A program made the translations under genes and the position numbers. 6,991 bases of DNA from Ilumatobacteraceae bacterium (GTDB taxonomy: Bacteria; Actinomycetota; Acidimicrobiia; Acidimicrobiales; Ilumatobacteraceae), in the NCBI GenBank assembly GCA_023254985.1, contig JALRJT010000003.1, forward strand, positions 1 to 6,991, given 5' to 3'. This document shows positions 1 to 5,886 of this stretch, piece by piece; position 1 is the stretch's first letter; every line of letters starts with the position of its first letter. Under the pieces are notes generated by a model. The model was not told the origin of the DNA, did not search any database, and saw only the letters and a list, made by a program, of their open reading frames with translations.

Positions 1-254
1 TCATTGGTGTCGAGAACGATGATCTCCTCCACCTCTGAATCGTGCGGATAGAACGGATGCACGTGAAGATCCCCGAATTTCGCGGCGAGATCGCGGTGTT
101 GAGTCGGGGTCAGCGGCTGGTTCTCGAAGAACAACACATGATGTCGATGGAGCGCATCCAGAATTTCGTCTCGTTGCGCATCGCTGATTCCTGAGCACAG
201 GTCAACCCCCGAAACCTTTGCGCCGATGGCTGCGGAGATGGACTCGACGATCAC
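1..254 (-). CDS. TauD/TfdA-family Fe(II)/2-oxoglutarate dioxygenase, N-terminal part only (runs off left edge)
   Basis: Reading the minus strand from a GTG at 252-254 gives 84 codons to the window edge with no stop. The N-terminus carries the family signature: IGAKVSGVDL near residues 10-19, then a helix ending ALHRHHVLFFENQPLTP, then KFGDLHVHPFYP. These match the start of taurine/alpha-ketoglutarate dioxygenases. The family uses 2-oxoglutarate and O2 to hydroxylate a substrate, and taurine, alkylsulfonate, alkyl sulfate (AtsK) and 2,4-D are known ones. The iron ligands (HxD...H) lie beyond the window, so activity and substrate cannot be judged. The GTG start is chosen because it places IGAxVSGVDL at the usual distance from the N-terminus. 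The only nearby ATG (in another frame) hits TGA after four codons. It follows the upstream membrane-protein gene by 29 bp and is probably the fourth gene of the operon, with a possible internal promoter at 261-266. Confidence 0.88.
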   Translation of the reverse strand, partial: MIVESISAAIGAKVSGVDLCSGISDAQRDEILDALHRHHVLFFENQPLTPTQHRDLAAKFGDLHVHPFYPHDSEVEEIIVLDTN

Positions 255-260
255 GTCTTC

Positions 261-266
261 ACCATA
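261..266 (-). promoter_or_regulatory. Possible leaderless -10 box (TATGGT) before the dioxygenase gene
   Basis: On the minus strand TATGGT fits the actinobacterial -10 consensus TANNNT. It is followed by exactly 6 nt and then the GTG start, the spacing expected of a leaderless transcript beginning at the start codon. The same layout occurs at the Rieske gene. No convincing -35 was seen. Part of this stretch (GGTGAAG) could instead act as a weak ribosome binding site. A TANNNT match is common by chance, so this is tentative. Confidence 0.3.
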
Positions 267-283
267 CCCGCAGTGGCATAGCC

Positions 284-2071
284 CTACGGAGCGACAACGA
301 GGTAGCCGTCGATGTCACCCACGAAGGCGAACTGCTCGGGTTGCGAGGAAAGAAACGCCCACATCTCGGGATCGAATATGAGATACAGGGCCGACGGATC
401 GAACCTCCCCGCCCGGAGGTCGTCGTGTAATGCCTGATTGACTCGCACGTAGCGGTCGATGCTCCAGCGAGAGAAGTACCCGGCATTCGTTGCCATCCCC
501 CGCTGCTGGACGAAGTCTTCGATGTGGATCCATCGACCTTCCAGGTCGTTGTTGAGGGGCGGATAGGTGAGGATCTTCGATCGCTCCTCGACGACCTCAT
601 CCCACAGCGGATCATCCAACTGATTGACCCACACCGGCTGCGCCGTGAACCGGTTGCGCACCTGACTCATGGCCGGATTCGAATCGACGATGCTGACGAG
701 TAACGCCAGTGAAAGAACGGCAAACGCGCCACGCCGAGGCAACGCTTTGGCGACCCATACGAGGAGACCAAAGGTCACGAGATAGACGAGCACCCAGGAT
801 GATCGCGCATGGGTGCGGAAGGTTTGGGTGAACTGCTCGAGGATCGGAACAAGTGGATATTCGAAGAACGTGCGACGGCCAATTCCCGGACGCATCGTCA
901 TCGAATACACGGCGAGCATTCCCGCGCCGACCAACAACGCACGATTGCGTCGATGGCCAATTTCCCGCGCGGCGACTCCAGCGATCGCAAGTGCGAGCAC
1001 GATGGCAATCCCAGTCGAGAATTCCTTCGCAGGCACGACGAGTGAACCAACCATCACGCCACCGACCACGATCGCGAGATCGCGCAACTGCCCGCCACTC
1101 GCCCTTCGCCGAAGAAGCATCATGACAGCCACTGGCGCGATGATGAGGAGGATTCCTGAGCCGAGGTACGAAAACCCTTCGACGTCGCCGAAGAGTTCGA
1201 GCTGGTCAGCCATCACGCGAGACCACCCCGAGGAAAAATCGGTCGCGCTGTCGACGAGTGCCATCGGTTGCCAGCGGAACCGATAGGGAAAATCCTCTGG
1301 CGTCACGCTCGAGTCACCGACGAAGAGTCGACCACCGAGCGAGGCAAACCCCGAGGCGATCGCCACGACGCAGAGCGATCCTCCGACGATGCCGATGTCG
1401 CGCACGACTTGGAAAAGCGTGAATCTCCGGCGCAACAACGACGCAATCCACACAGCCACCACCATCGGAACGAAGTAGGCCTGGATGAGCAACGCACAAC
1501 TCACGAGCACTGCCCATCGCTTAACCGAGTGGCGTTCATCGAAATACCTATCGAGCGCCGCAAGGATGAGGAACTGACTGGCGAGTGCGATGTGCCCATA
1601 CCCCTGGTGCACCAAGCGATAACTCAACACCGGGGCAAGAACGAAGAACGACGCTGCAAGAACGCACAGACGCCGATCGCCGACGAAGCGGCCACACAGC
1701 CGGATGGCAAAGTACGCCTGCAGGACGAAGCAGATCCAGATCCAGGCACCAAGGTATTGAAACGTCGCCGGCAAGATCGGATCAAGGGGTTTCAACAGCA
1801 TTGCAACGAGCGGAATCGAGTCGGTGAAGACGATCGAACTAGCAAAGTCGAGGCCCAACTTCGGATTCGCCCCAAGTGGCCACTGCAGCAGTGGTGTGTC
1901 GCGGAAGAAAGCCCAACCGAGATAGTGCTGCGCAGAATCACCGAGCATCAACCAATCACGATTGGTCGGGTTGATGATCGCACCACCCGATGCATAGACG
2001 AACGCAATGGTTCCGACGACTATTCCGTAGAGGTGTGCGAAATACTTCGTGCGGAGCTCTCGCACGTTCAC
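284..2071 (-). CDS. Multi-pass membrane protein, DUF6311-like (GT-C glycosyltransferase-like)
   Basis: This 595-residue protein has roughly 11-13 hydrophobic segments, the clearest near 13-32, 108-128, 135-151, 187-210, 226-243, 302-320, 331-347, 353-367, 377-391, 427-441 and 449-463. A soluble C-terminal tail of about 130 residues follows. The first extracytoplasmic loop has the acidic motif MLGDSAQHYLGW (42-53) and WPLGANPKLG (64-73). FRTHARSSWV (418-427) precedes a late membrane helix. These features are those I associate with DUF6311 proteins, which resemble polyprenyl-phosphate-sugar-dependent GT-C transferases with an acidic residue (here perhaps D45) in the first loop. The family's function is not established, so a transferase role is inference. 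The GTG start shares one base with the stop of the preceding gene (TAGTG), which implies coupled translation. A second in-frame GTG lies 6 bases downstream. No strong Shine-Dalgarno sequence is visible. It is an odd companion for the soluble enzymes of this operon. Confidence 0.85.
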   Translation of the reverse strand: MNVRELRTKYFAHLYGIVVGTIAFVYASGGAIINPTNRDWLMLGDSAQHYLGWAFFRDTPLLQWPLGANPKLGLDFASSIVFTDSIPLVAMLLKPLDPILPATFQYLGAWIWICFVLQAYFAIRLCGRFVGDRRLCVLAASFFVLAPVLSYRLVHQGYGHIALASQFLILAALDRYFDERHSVKRWAVLVSCALLIQAYFVPMVVAVWIASLLRRRFTLFQVVRDIGIVGGSLCVVAIASGFASLGGRLFVGDSSVTPEDFPYRFRWQPMALVDSATDFSSGWSRVMADQLELFGDVEGFSYLGSGILLIIAPVAVMMLLRRRASGGQLRDLAIVVGGVMVGSLVVPAKEFSTGIAIVLALAIAGVAAREIGHRRNRALLVGAGMLAVYSMTMRPGIGRRTFFEYPLVPILEQFTQTFRTHARSSWVLVYLVTFGLLVWVAKALPRRGAFAVLSLALLVSIVDSNPAMSQVRNRFTAQPVWVNQLDDPLWDEVVEERSKILTYPPLNNDLEGRWIHIEDFVQQRGMATNAGYFSRWSIDRYVRVNQALHDDLRAGRFDPSALYLIFDPEMWAFLSSQPEQFAFVGDIDGYLVVAP

Positions 2072-3129
2072 TAACGCGCCCGTTCGTCGTCTCCGGGAGA
2101 CTGTGCATCAGGCGGGAATTTCTCGCCTCGCGGGAGCGGGAAGTAACGGTGGTGCCACTGGCCCGTCACCTCGTAGATAGCGGTGCCCTTCGCCCCATCG
2201 GAAGTGGTGACCTGCATCTCGCTCAGTCCCCCGCCGAGTGTCTGTGGAGTCTGCGAACCGCCGAAGCTGTAGCGCTGTGCCCACCGCCCTGTCGCGTCGA
2301 CCACGATGCGTCGGCCTCCCTGCAAGGTGAACGTCAGTCGGCCGGCAAGACCGACGACGTCATCTCCAAATCGCTCGTAAGACGTCGAGTTGCCATGCGC
2401 ATCCAACCACGTGAGGTCGTGTGCAAAGTCGATGACGGGGATCGGTTCGCTCATGTCGCTTGGGGCGAAGCACCCATCGGTATAGACGCGTGCGCCGTTC
2501 GGATACTCCCAGTGCCAGATGGAGAGCATCCCCTCCTCGAGTTGGATCGGCGTCCACATCCACAGCGGGCAACGCGCATGGTTCCGAATACCCCACGAGT
2601 GGTCGCGTTGACCCCACCACTTGTCGAGGTACTTGGTGACACCACCACGGGTCACCGTTCCTGAAAACCAACCGCTCTGGAACATGTGGCGTTGGTCCCA
2701 GATCAGTTCATGGCCGGCTCGCATGGTTCCCCGACGGAGCCCATACGGTGCCGTTCGGGCAGTGAACGTGAGATTCATCGAGACCGGTGCCGAGTCCGAC
2801 TCCTCGACCACCAAGTGCACGACTCGTTTCGGTTCGACGATGTCAATGAGCACCGGGCCGACACGAAAATCGTCGAAGTCACCATCGACACTTCGTTCGT
2901 GGCGCATCAGGATCGGCTCACCGGCAAACCGACCCAATTGCAACGAGTCCATCACTCCACGTGCAGGAAAGTGTGCCAACGTGAGGATCGTGACGTCGTC
3001 CGGACCGTCGGGTGACTGCGCAATGAAGAACAGGCTTTCTCGCCAATGCTGGTGATGCACCTCGGTCGACCGGAACGGCTCCGGAATTTGGTGACCGAAC
3101 CGCTCGTCTGCCGAATCGAAGACCCCCAT
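2071..3129 (-). CDS. DUF7064/DUF7065-type protein, CrtC/AttH (lipocalin-like) related
   Basis: This 352-residue protein has no signal peptide or membrane helix. It is rich in alternating hydrophobic and polar strands and in Trp/His. The central motif GQRDHSWGIR (173-182), followed by WMWTPIQLEEG (190-200), is typical of the family annotated as DUF7064/DUF7065, which I relate to carotenoid 1,2-hydratase CrtC and AttH two-lobed lipocalin-like folds. The C-terminal lobe has WLDAHG (241-246), a GRLTF strand and a GQWHHRYFP end (323-331). In CrtC-like folds acidic and His residues near the cavity do the chemistry. Whether H177 or D176 here is catalytic is unknown, and a binding protein is equally possible. 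The start ATG lies 5 bases past the kinase stop. A start at 3300 would overlap most of the end of the kinase gene with low-complexity Arg-rich sequence, and was rejected. The family often travels with phosphotransferase-like kinases, as here. Confidence 0.82.
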   Translation of the reverse strand: MGVFDSADERFGHQIPEPFRSTEVHHQHWRESLFFIAQSPDGPDDVTILTLAHFPARGVMDSLQLGRFAGEPILMRHERSVDGDFDDFRVGPVLIDIVEPKRVVHLVVEESDSAPVSMNLTFTARTAPYGLRRGTMRAGHELIWDQRHMFQSGWFSGTVTRGGVTKYLDKWWGQRDHSWGIRNHARCPLWMWTPIQLEEGMLSIWHWEYPNGARVYTDGCFAPSDMSEPIPVIDFAHDLTWLDAHGNSTSYERFGDDVVGLAGRLTFTLQGGRRIVVDATGRWAQRYSFGGSQTPQTLGGGLSEMQVTTSDGAKGTAIYEVTGQWHHRYFPLPRGEKFPPDAQSPGDDERAR

Positions 3130-3134
3130 CACAA

Positions 3135-4187
3135 TCAGTCTGCCAGAGCAGCGAATGCATCGAGTTCGACGACTTGGTCGGCATGGCGATTGGCCATCGC
3201 CATGAACATCTCGTCCCCGCGATCGGTCTGCTTGACGATCATCGACGCCACCACCGCCATCACGAACCCTGCGAAGGTGTATCGGCGGTACAACACCCAC
3301 GCCTCATCGAGCGAGAGACTCACTCCATGTCCGCCGAGTGCCCTGACGTAGTCGGCAACAAGTTCGGTCTCCGACTCTCGGCGTGGCCCGCGCGTCAGAC
3401 CAGCACCGATGAAATACGCGACGTCCAAGAGTGGGCAGCCGACCGCAACGGTTTGAAAATCGACCACGCCGATTCGGCGATCAGCACCATCAACGAAAAG
3501 TACGTTGTCCAATCTGAAATCTCCGTGCACGACGGTGAAGCGAACTGGGTCGTAGGTGAAATAGTCACGCGGCGAGCGCGCGAGATGTTCGCACACCTCG
3601 ATCGCCGCTGGATTCAGTCGACCGCGATATCGCTCGAGAAATCCTGGAGCCAACTGAGCGAACAACGCTTCGACGTTGCGCTTCTTGTCCGGCGGGTTGC
3701 GATGCAACCAGGGCATCTGCTTCAGCTCGAAATTCCCCCACAGCGGTGCGTGCAGTCCGGCAATTTCCGCGACGGCTCGACGTGCATCATCGACCGAGCA
3801 GCCGACGAGCTGATCGCCCTGCGAGCACGGCGCAAAGTCGCTCAGCAGCAGCACGAACTCGTCGCTGTCGAGAGCGAACTCGTTGTAGAAGCAGCGTGGC
3901 GCATTGACCGAGACTCGCTCGCGGATCGCCCGATAAAAAGCCGTCTCGACCTCATAGGTTCGCGTCGCCCTACTCGCGGCCCTACTCGTTTCACTCGCCG
4001 ACTCGAACTTAGCGATCATCGTGTCAGGCAAGCCGCAGGGTTGCGAGTAGTCCAGTAATAGTCTGCGGCTCTCGCTCATCTGCCCCGTGCCGACGGGTTC
4101 TTCGCGCACTCCGATGATCGTCGCATCGCCGAGTCGTGGTGCGAGCCAACGTGTCAGGACCTCGGGCGACAGCGACCGTTCTCCCAT
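3135..4187 (-). CDS. Phosphotransferase (aminoglycoside/choline/ecdysteroid-kinase-like fold)
   Basis: This 350-residue kinase should transfer a phosphate from ATP to a small-molecule hydroxyl in the cytoplasm. Visible landmarks are: an N-lobe with IAKF (K60, likely ATP-binding lysine); the helix YEVETAFYR (78-86) with E79 or E81 as the lysine partner; the hinge-like LLLSDF (113-118); AGLHAPLWG (143-151), typical of this APH-like subgroup; Brenner's motif HGDFRLDN (H221, D223, N228); and VVDFQ (D243, the metal-binding aspartate). All catalytic positions are present. The subgroup includes ecdysteroid-kinase-like and many uncharacterised actinobacterial and proteobacterial proteins, so the substrate is unknown and antibiotic resistance should not be assumed. 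The ATG at 4185-4187 is preferred because the N-terminus then reads MGERSLSPEVLTRWL, usual for the family. An upstream ATG at 4248-4250 would begin inside the divergent Rieske gene. This is the first gene of a four-gene operon. Confidence 0.9.
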   Translation of the reverse strand: MGERSLSPEVLTRWLAPRLGDATIIGVREEPVGTGQMSESRRLLLDYSQPCGLPDTMIAKFESASETSRAASRATRTYEVETAFYRAIRERVSVNAPRCFYNEFALDSDEFVLLLSDFAPCSQGDQLVGCSVDDARRAVAEIAGLHAPLWGNFELKQMPWLHRNPPDKKRNVEALFAQLAPGFLERYRGRLNPAAIEVCEHLARSPRDYFTYDPVRFTVVHGDFRLDNVLFVDGADRRIGVVDFQTVAVGCPLLDVAYFIGAGLTRGPRRESETELVADYVRALGGHGVSLSLDEAWVLYRRYTFAGFVMAVVASMIVKQTDRGDEMFMAMANRHADQVVELDAFAALAD

Positions 4188-4194
4188 TTCGACC

Positions 4195-4200
4195 ACAGTA
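4195..4200 (-). promoter_or_regulatory. -10-like box (TACTGT) for the kinase operon, leaderless layout
   Basis: Read on the minus strand, TACTGT fits TANNNT and is followed by 7 nt (GGTCGAA) and the kinase ATG. That places transcription start at or next to the start codon. No upstream Shine-Dalgarno of the GGAGG type is seen, which is consistent with leaderless initiation. The -35 position falls in the Rieske coding region and shows no clear TTGACA. The call is strengthened by its mirror-image partner at 4208-4213. Confidence 0.42.
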
Positions 4201-4207
4201 CTGGCGA

Positions 4208-4213
4208 TACGGT
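4208..4213 (+). promoter_or_regulatory. -10-like box (TACGGT) for the Rieske gene, leaderless layout
   Basis: TACGGT fits TANNNT and lies 6 nt (GGTCGA) before the ATG at 4220. Its sequence through the ATG is almost the same as the kinase start region on the other strand (TACGGTGGTCGAATG against TACTGTGGTCGAAATG). The expected -35 would fall inside the kinase gene start and is not recognisable. GGTGG at 4211-4215 could alternatively serve as a poor ribosome binding site. Confidence 0.42.
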
Positions 4214-4219
4214 GGTCGA

Positions 4220-5191
4220 ATGCTTGCGAACGCTTGGCACCCGGTTGCATTCAGCACCGACGTAACGAATGCACCCGTCGGTCGAACGCTGCTCTCTACA
4301 CCCATCGTTATCTGGAGAGATTCGTCAGGCGTCGCGCATGCAACGAGCGATGTCTGCGTGCACCGTGGCACGGCCCTTTCAACTGGGTGCGTCGTTGGCG
4401 ACGAAATCATGTGTCCGTATCACGGTTGGCGATTCGATGCCTCGGGCGACTGCACGCTGATCCCGCAACTCGAAGACCCGACCCGCATCCCACCCAAAGC
4501 CGCGATCTCCGCCTTCGATACAACAGAGCGATATGGGCTCATTTGGGTTGCACTCGCCAAACCCGACCACGATCTGCCAACCATCGACGAGTTCGACGAT
4601 CCGTCGTGGGCATGGGTGACGTGCGGTTCGTATGAGTGGAACGCGCATGCATCACGTCAACTCGAGAATTTCACCGACTTCGGCCACTTCCCCTGGGTAC
4701 ATCCAGGACTGTTGGGCGACCCGAAACGACCCGTCGTTCCTGGTTATGAAGTGTCGACGAACGGCCACGTTGTCAGCTACGAGATCGTTCGCCCCGAGGC
4801 TTCCAACACCGACGACTTTCCCATCTTTGCCAACACCGACACCACGGCGCCGATGCGCCGTTCGCGATATGAAATCCATTTGCCCTTCACGTTGCTCCTT
4901 CGACTCGGTTGGGGCGCACGAGAGGGAATGGTCTACTTCTTCGTATCTCAGCCAATTGATGAGGAAAACAGTCGCGGGTTCCTTCTCATCGGACGCAACT
5001 ACAACCTCGACCAGGATGCCTTGGTACTGCGCAACTTCGAAGACGTCATCTTCAACCAGGACAAGTCGATCGTCGAGTCACAGCGACCGAAGAAAGTTCC
5101 CTACGAACCAACCGCGGAGCTCCACATGAAGTTCGACGCCGTCGCTCTTGCTTGGCGTAACGCCATGCGAGCGAATCGATTCGACGACTAG
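4220..5191 (+). CDS. Rieske non-heme iron oxygenase (monooxygenase/demethylase-type, DdmC/VanA-like)
   Basis: This 323-residue oxygenase uses O2 and electrons from a partner reductase or ferredoxin to hydroxylate or O-demethylate a substrate. The Rieske [2Fe-2S] site is complete: C46-x-H48 then C65-P-Y-H68. The mononuclear iron site is NFTDFGHFPWVH: N150, bridging D153, H156 and H161. Its spacing equals, as I recall it, the N154/D157/H160/H165 set of dicamba monooxygenase. The third ligand is probably D281 in FNQDKSIVESQRP (278-290), a signature of this single-component-oxygenase (alpha-only) group. Length fits the group. The ATG at 4220 gives MLANAWHPVAF, the usual N-terminus; the earlier GTG at 4136 would run through the divergent kinase gene. 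No beta subunit, ferredoxin or reductase gene is in the window, so redox partners must come from elsewhere. The substrate is unknown. It diverges from the kinase operon, suggesting a shared pathway. Confidence 0.93.
   Translation: MLANAWHPVAFSTDVTNAPVGRTLLSTPIVIWRDSSGVAHATSDVCVHRGTALSTGCVVGDEIMCPYHGWRFDASGDCTLIPQLEDPTRIPPKAAISAFDTTERYGLIWVALAKPDHDLPTIDEFDDPSWAWVTCGSYEWNAHASRQLENFTDFGHFPWVHPGLLGDPKRPVVPGYEVSTNGHVVSYEIVRPEASNTDDFPIFANTDTTAPMRRSRYEIHLPFTLLLRLGWGAREGMVYFFVSQPIDEENSRGFLLIGRNYNLDQDALVLRNFEDVIFNQDKSIVESQRPKKVPYEPTAELHMKFDAVALAWRNAMRANRFDD
5188..5191. other. Tail-to-tail stop overlap (CTAG) between Rieske and YceI genes
   Basis: The palindrome CTAG holds both stop codons: TAG on the plus strand at 5189-5191 for the Rieske gene and TAG on the minus strand at 5190-5188 for the YceI gene. 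There is no intergenic DNA and no hairpin followed by a T-run next to it. The short CGCC/GGCG pair just to the right lies in YceI coding sequence and has no U-tract. Any termination must therefore occur inside the opposing gene or be factor-dependent. Confidence 0.9.
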
Positions 5192-5886
5192 CGCCCGAAG
5201 GCGATCAAGAACTCGAGCAGTCCGCGATCCTCGACGGAAATTGCCGAGACGCTGGGATCGGGGATTCCCCAGTCGGCAAAGACAATTTCGATCGTGCCGT
5301 TCACCGAAATTGTGCCGTCAACTAACTGCGCGACGAGTGGAACTGACACTTCCCTCGACACTCCGCGCAATGTGAGCGTGCCCTTCGCCGTCACCGCCAG
5401 CTCGACTCCGTCGAGTGACTCGGGCGTGAGCGTGATGGGTTCGAGCAACTCGAAGGAGGAGGTCGGATAGCTCGCTACGTCAAGAATGCGGCCCGCGACC
5501 TGGCGATCACGCCGATCGCTGTCACTCATAAGCGTCGCCATCTCGACGGTGAATGATGCAGTCGTCACGACTGACTCGGACACGACGAGCGATCCCGTCA
5601 CCGAGTTCGTCCGACCTACACCCTCAGTGCTTTGCCCGAACAAGATCTCACGGACGCGATACCCGACGACTGACTCGGACGTCGCGACCCACTCCCCTTC
5701 TACGTCACTCGCCGATGTCACCACCGTGGTATCGCTCGCGGCACCAATGGTCGTCGGCACCGTGTCGAGTGTGAGTGCTTCCGGAGTGTCGTCTTTGATC
5801 ACGTTGATGTAGACCCAGGGCCCACCGACGACGGCAACGACAACAACTGCCGCAGCGAGCAAGACCTTCTTACCGAGTGGACTCAT
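5188..5886 (-). CDS. Membrane-anchored YceI-family protein
   Basis: This 232-residue protein has a short basic N-terminus (KK at 6-7) and one strong hydrophobic helix (about 8-26) that looks like an uncleaved anchor. A Thr/Ser/Val-rich linker follows (about 35-60), then a YceI domain (about 62-232). The YceI marks are GEWVATSESVVGYRVRE (64-80), the strand-rich VTGSLVV, the DRRDRQVAGRILDVASYP segment (124-141) with its following TSSFEL, GTLTLRGVSREVSVPL (169-184) and FADWGIPDPSVSAISVEDRG (203-222). YceI proteins form a lipocalin-like barrel that binds isoprenoid or other lipid chains; enzyme activity is generally not shown. The domain should face the outside of the membrane. The ATG overlaps the stop of the alkylsulfatase gene (ATGA), so the two are probably translated together. 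A carrier or chaperone role for an amphiphilic molecule linked to the sulfatase is inference. Confidence 0.9.
   Translation of the reverse strand: MSPLGKKVLLAAAVVVVAVVGGPWVYINVIKDDTPEALTLDTVPTTIGAASDTTVVTSASDVEGEWVATSESVVGYRVREILFGQSTEGVGRTNSVTGSLVVSESVVTTASFTVEMATLMSDSDRRDRQVAGRILDVASYPTSSFELLEPITLTPESLDGVELAVTAKGTLTLRGVSREVSVPLVAQLVDGTISVNGTIEIVFADWGIPDPSVSAISVEDRGLLEFLIAFGR
5883..5886 (-). promoter_or_regulatory. ATGA translational-coupling junction, alkylsulfatase to YceI
   Basis: On the minus strand ATGA contains the YceI start ATG (5886-5884) and the alkylsulfatase stop TGA (5885-5883). No good Shine-Dalgarno precedes the ATG, so re-initiation by ribosomes finishing the sulfatase is the likely source of YceI translation. 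Confidence 0.7.

Larger units (their letters stand above)
4188..4220. promoter_or_regulatory. 33-bp imperfect palindrome filling the divergent kinase/Rieske start region
   Basis: The arms TTCGACCAC (4188-4196) and GTGGTCGAA (4212-4220) are perfect 9-bp inverted repeats centred on 4204. Inside them GTA (4198-4200) pairs with TAC (4208-4210) about the same centre, so 12 of 13 arm positions match around a 7-nt core. The palindrome occupies the whole 32-bp gap between the two start codons plus the first base of the Rieske ATG. This is the geometry of an operator for a dimeric repressor controlling two divergent genes. It could also be a by-product of two similar start-site sequences facing each other. 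No candidate regulator gene is in the window. Confidence 0.6.

Noticed and set aside
1..198. 65-residue minus-strand open frame at the left edge
   Set aside because: It overlaps the TauD-family frame out of register and is Arg/Ser-rich without motifs.
1268..2074. 268-residue plus-strand open frame opposite the membrane-protein gene
   Set aside because: It is rich in Arg, Glu, His and Gln with no recognisable motif, and lies fully antisense to a frame with clear membrane helices and family motifs. It is a codon-bias shadow.
3130..3300. 57-residue N-terminal extension of the DUF7064/7065-type gene
   Set aside because: It lies within the end of the kinase gene, reads as Arg/Gly-rich out-of-frame sequence, and the ATG at 3129 gives the natural start next to the kinase stop.
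3174..4058. 294-residue plus-strand open frame opposite the kinase
   Set aside because: It is antisense to a kinase whose Brenner motif and other catalytic residues are intact, and its composition is not protein-like. No family was recognised.
4136..4219. N-terminal extension of the Rieske gene from a GTG
   Set aside because: It would overlap the kinase start and cross the palindrome. The MLANAWHPVAF start at 4220 is normal for the family.
5192..5203. CGCC/GGCG hairpin next to the convergent stops as a terminator
   Set aside because: The stem is only 4 bp, no T-run follows on either strand, and it is within the YceI C-terminal coding sequence.
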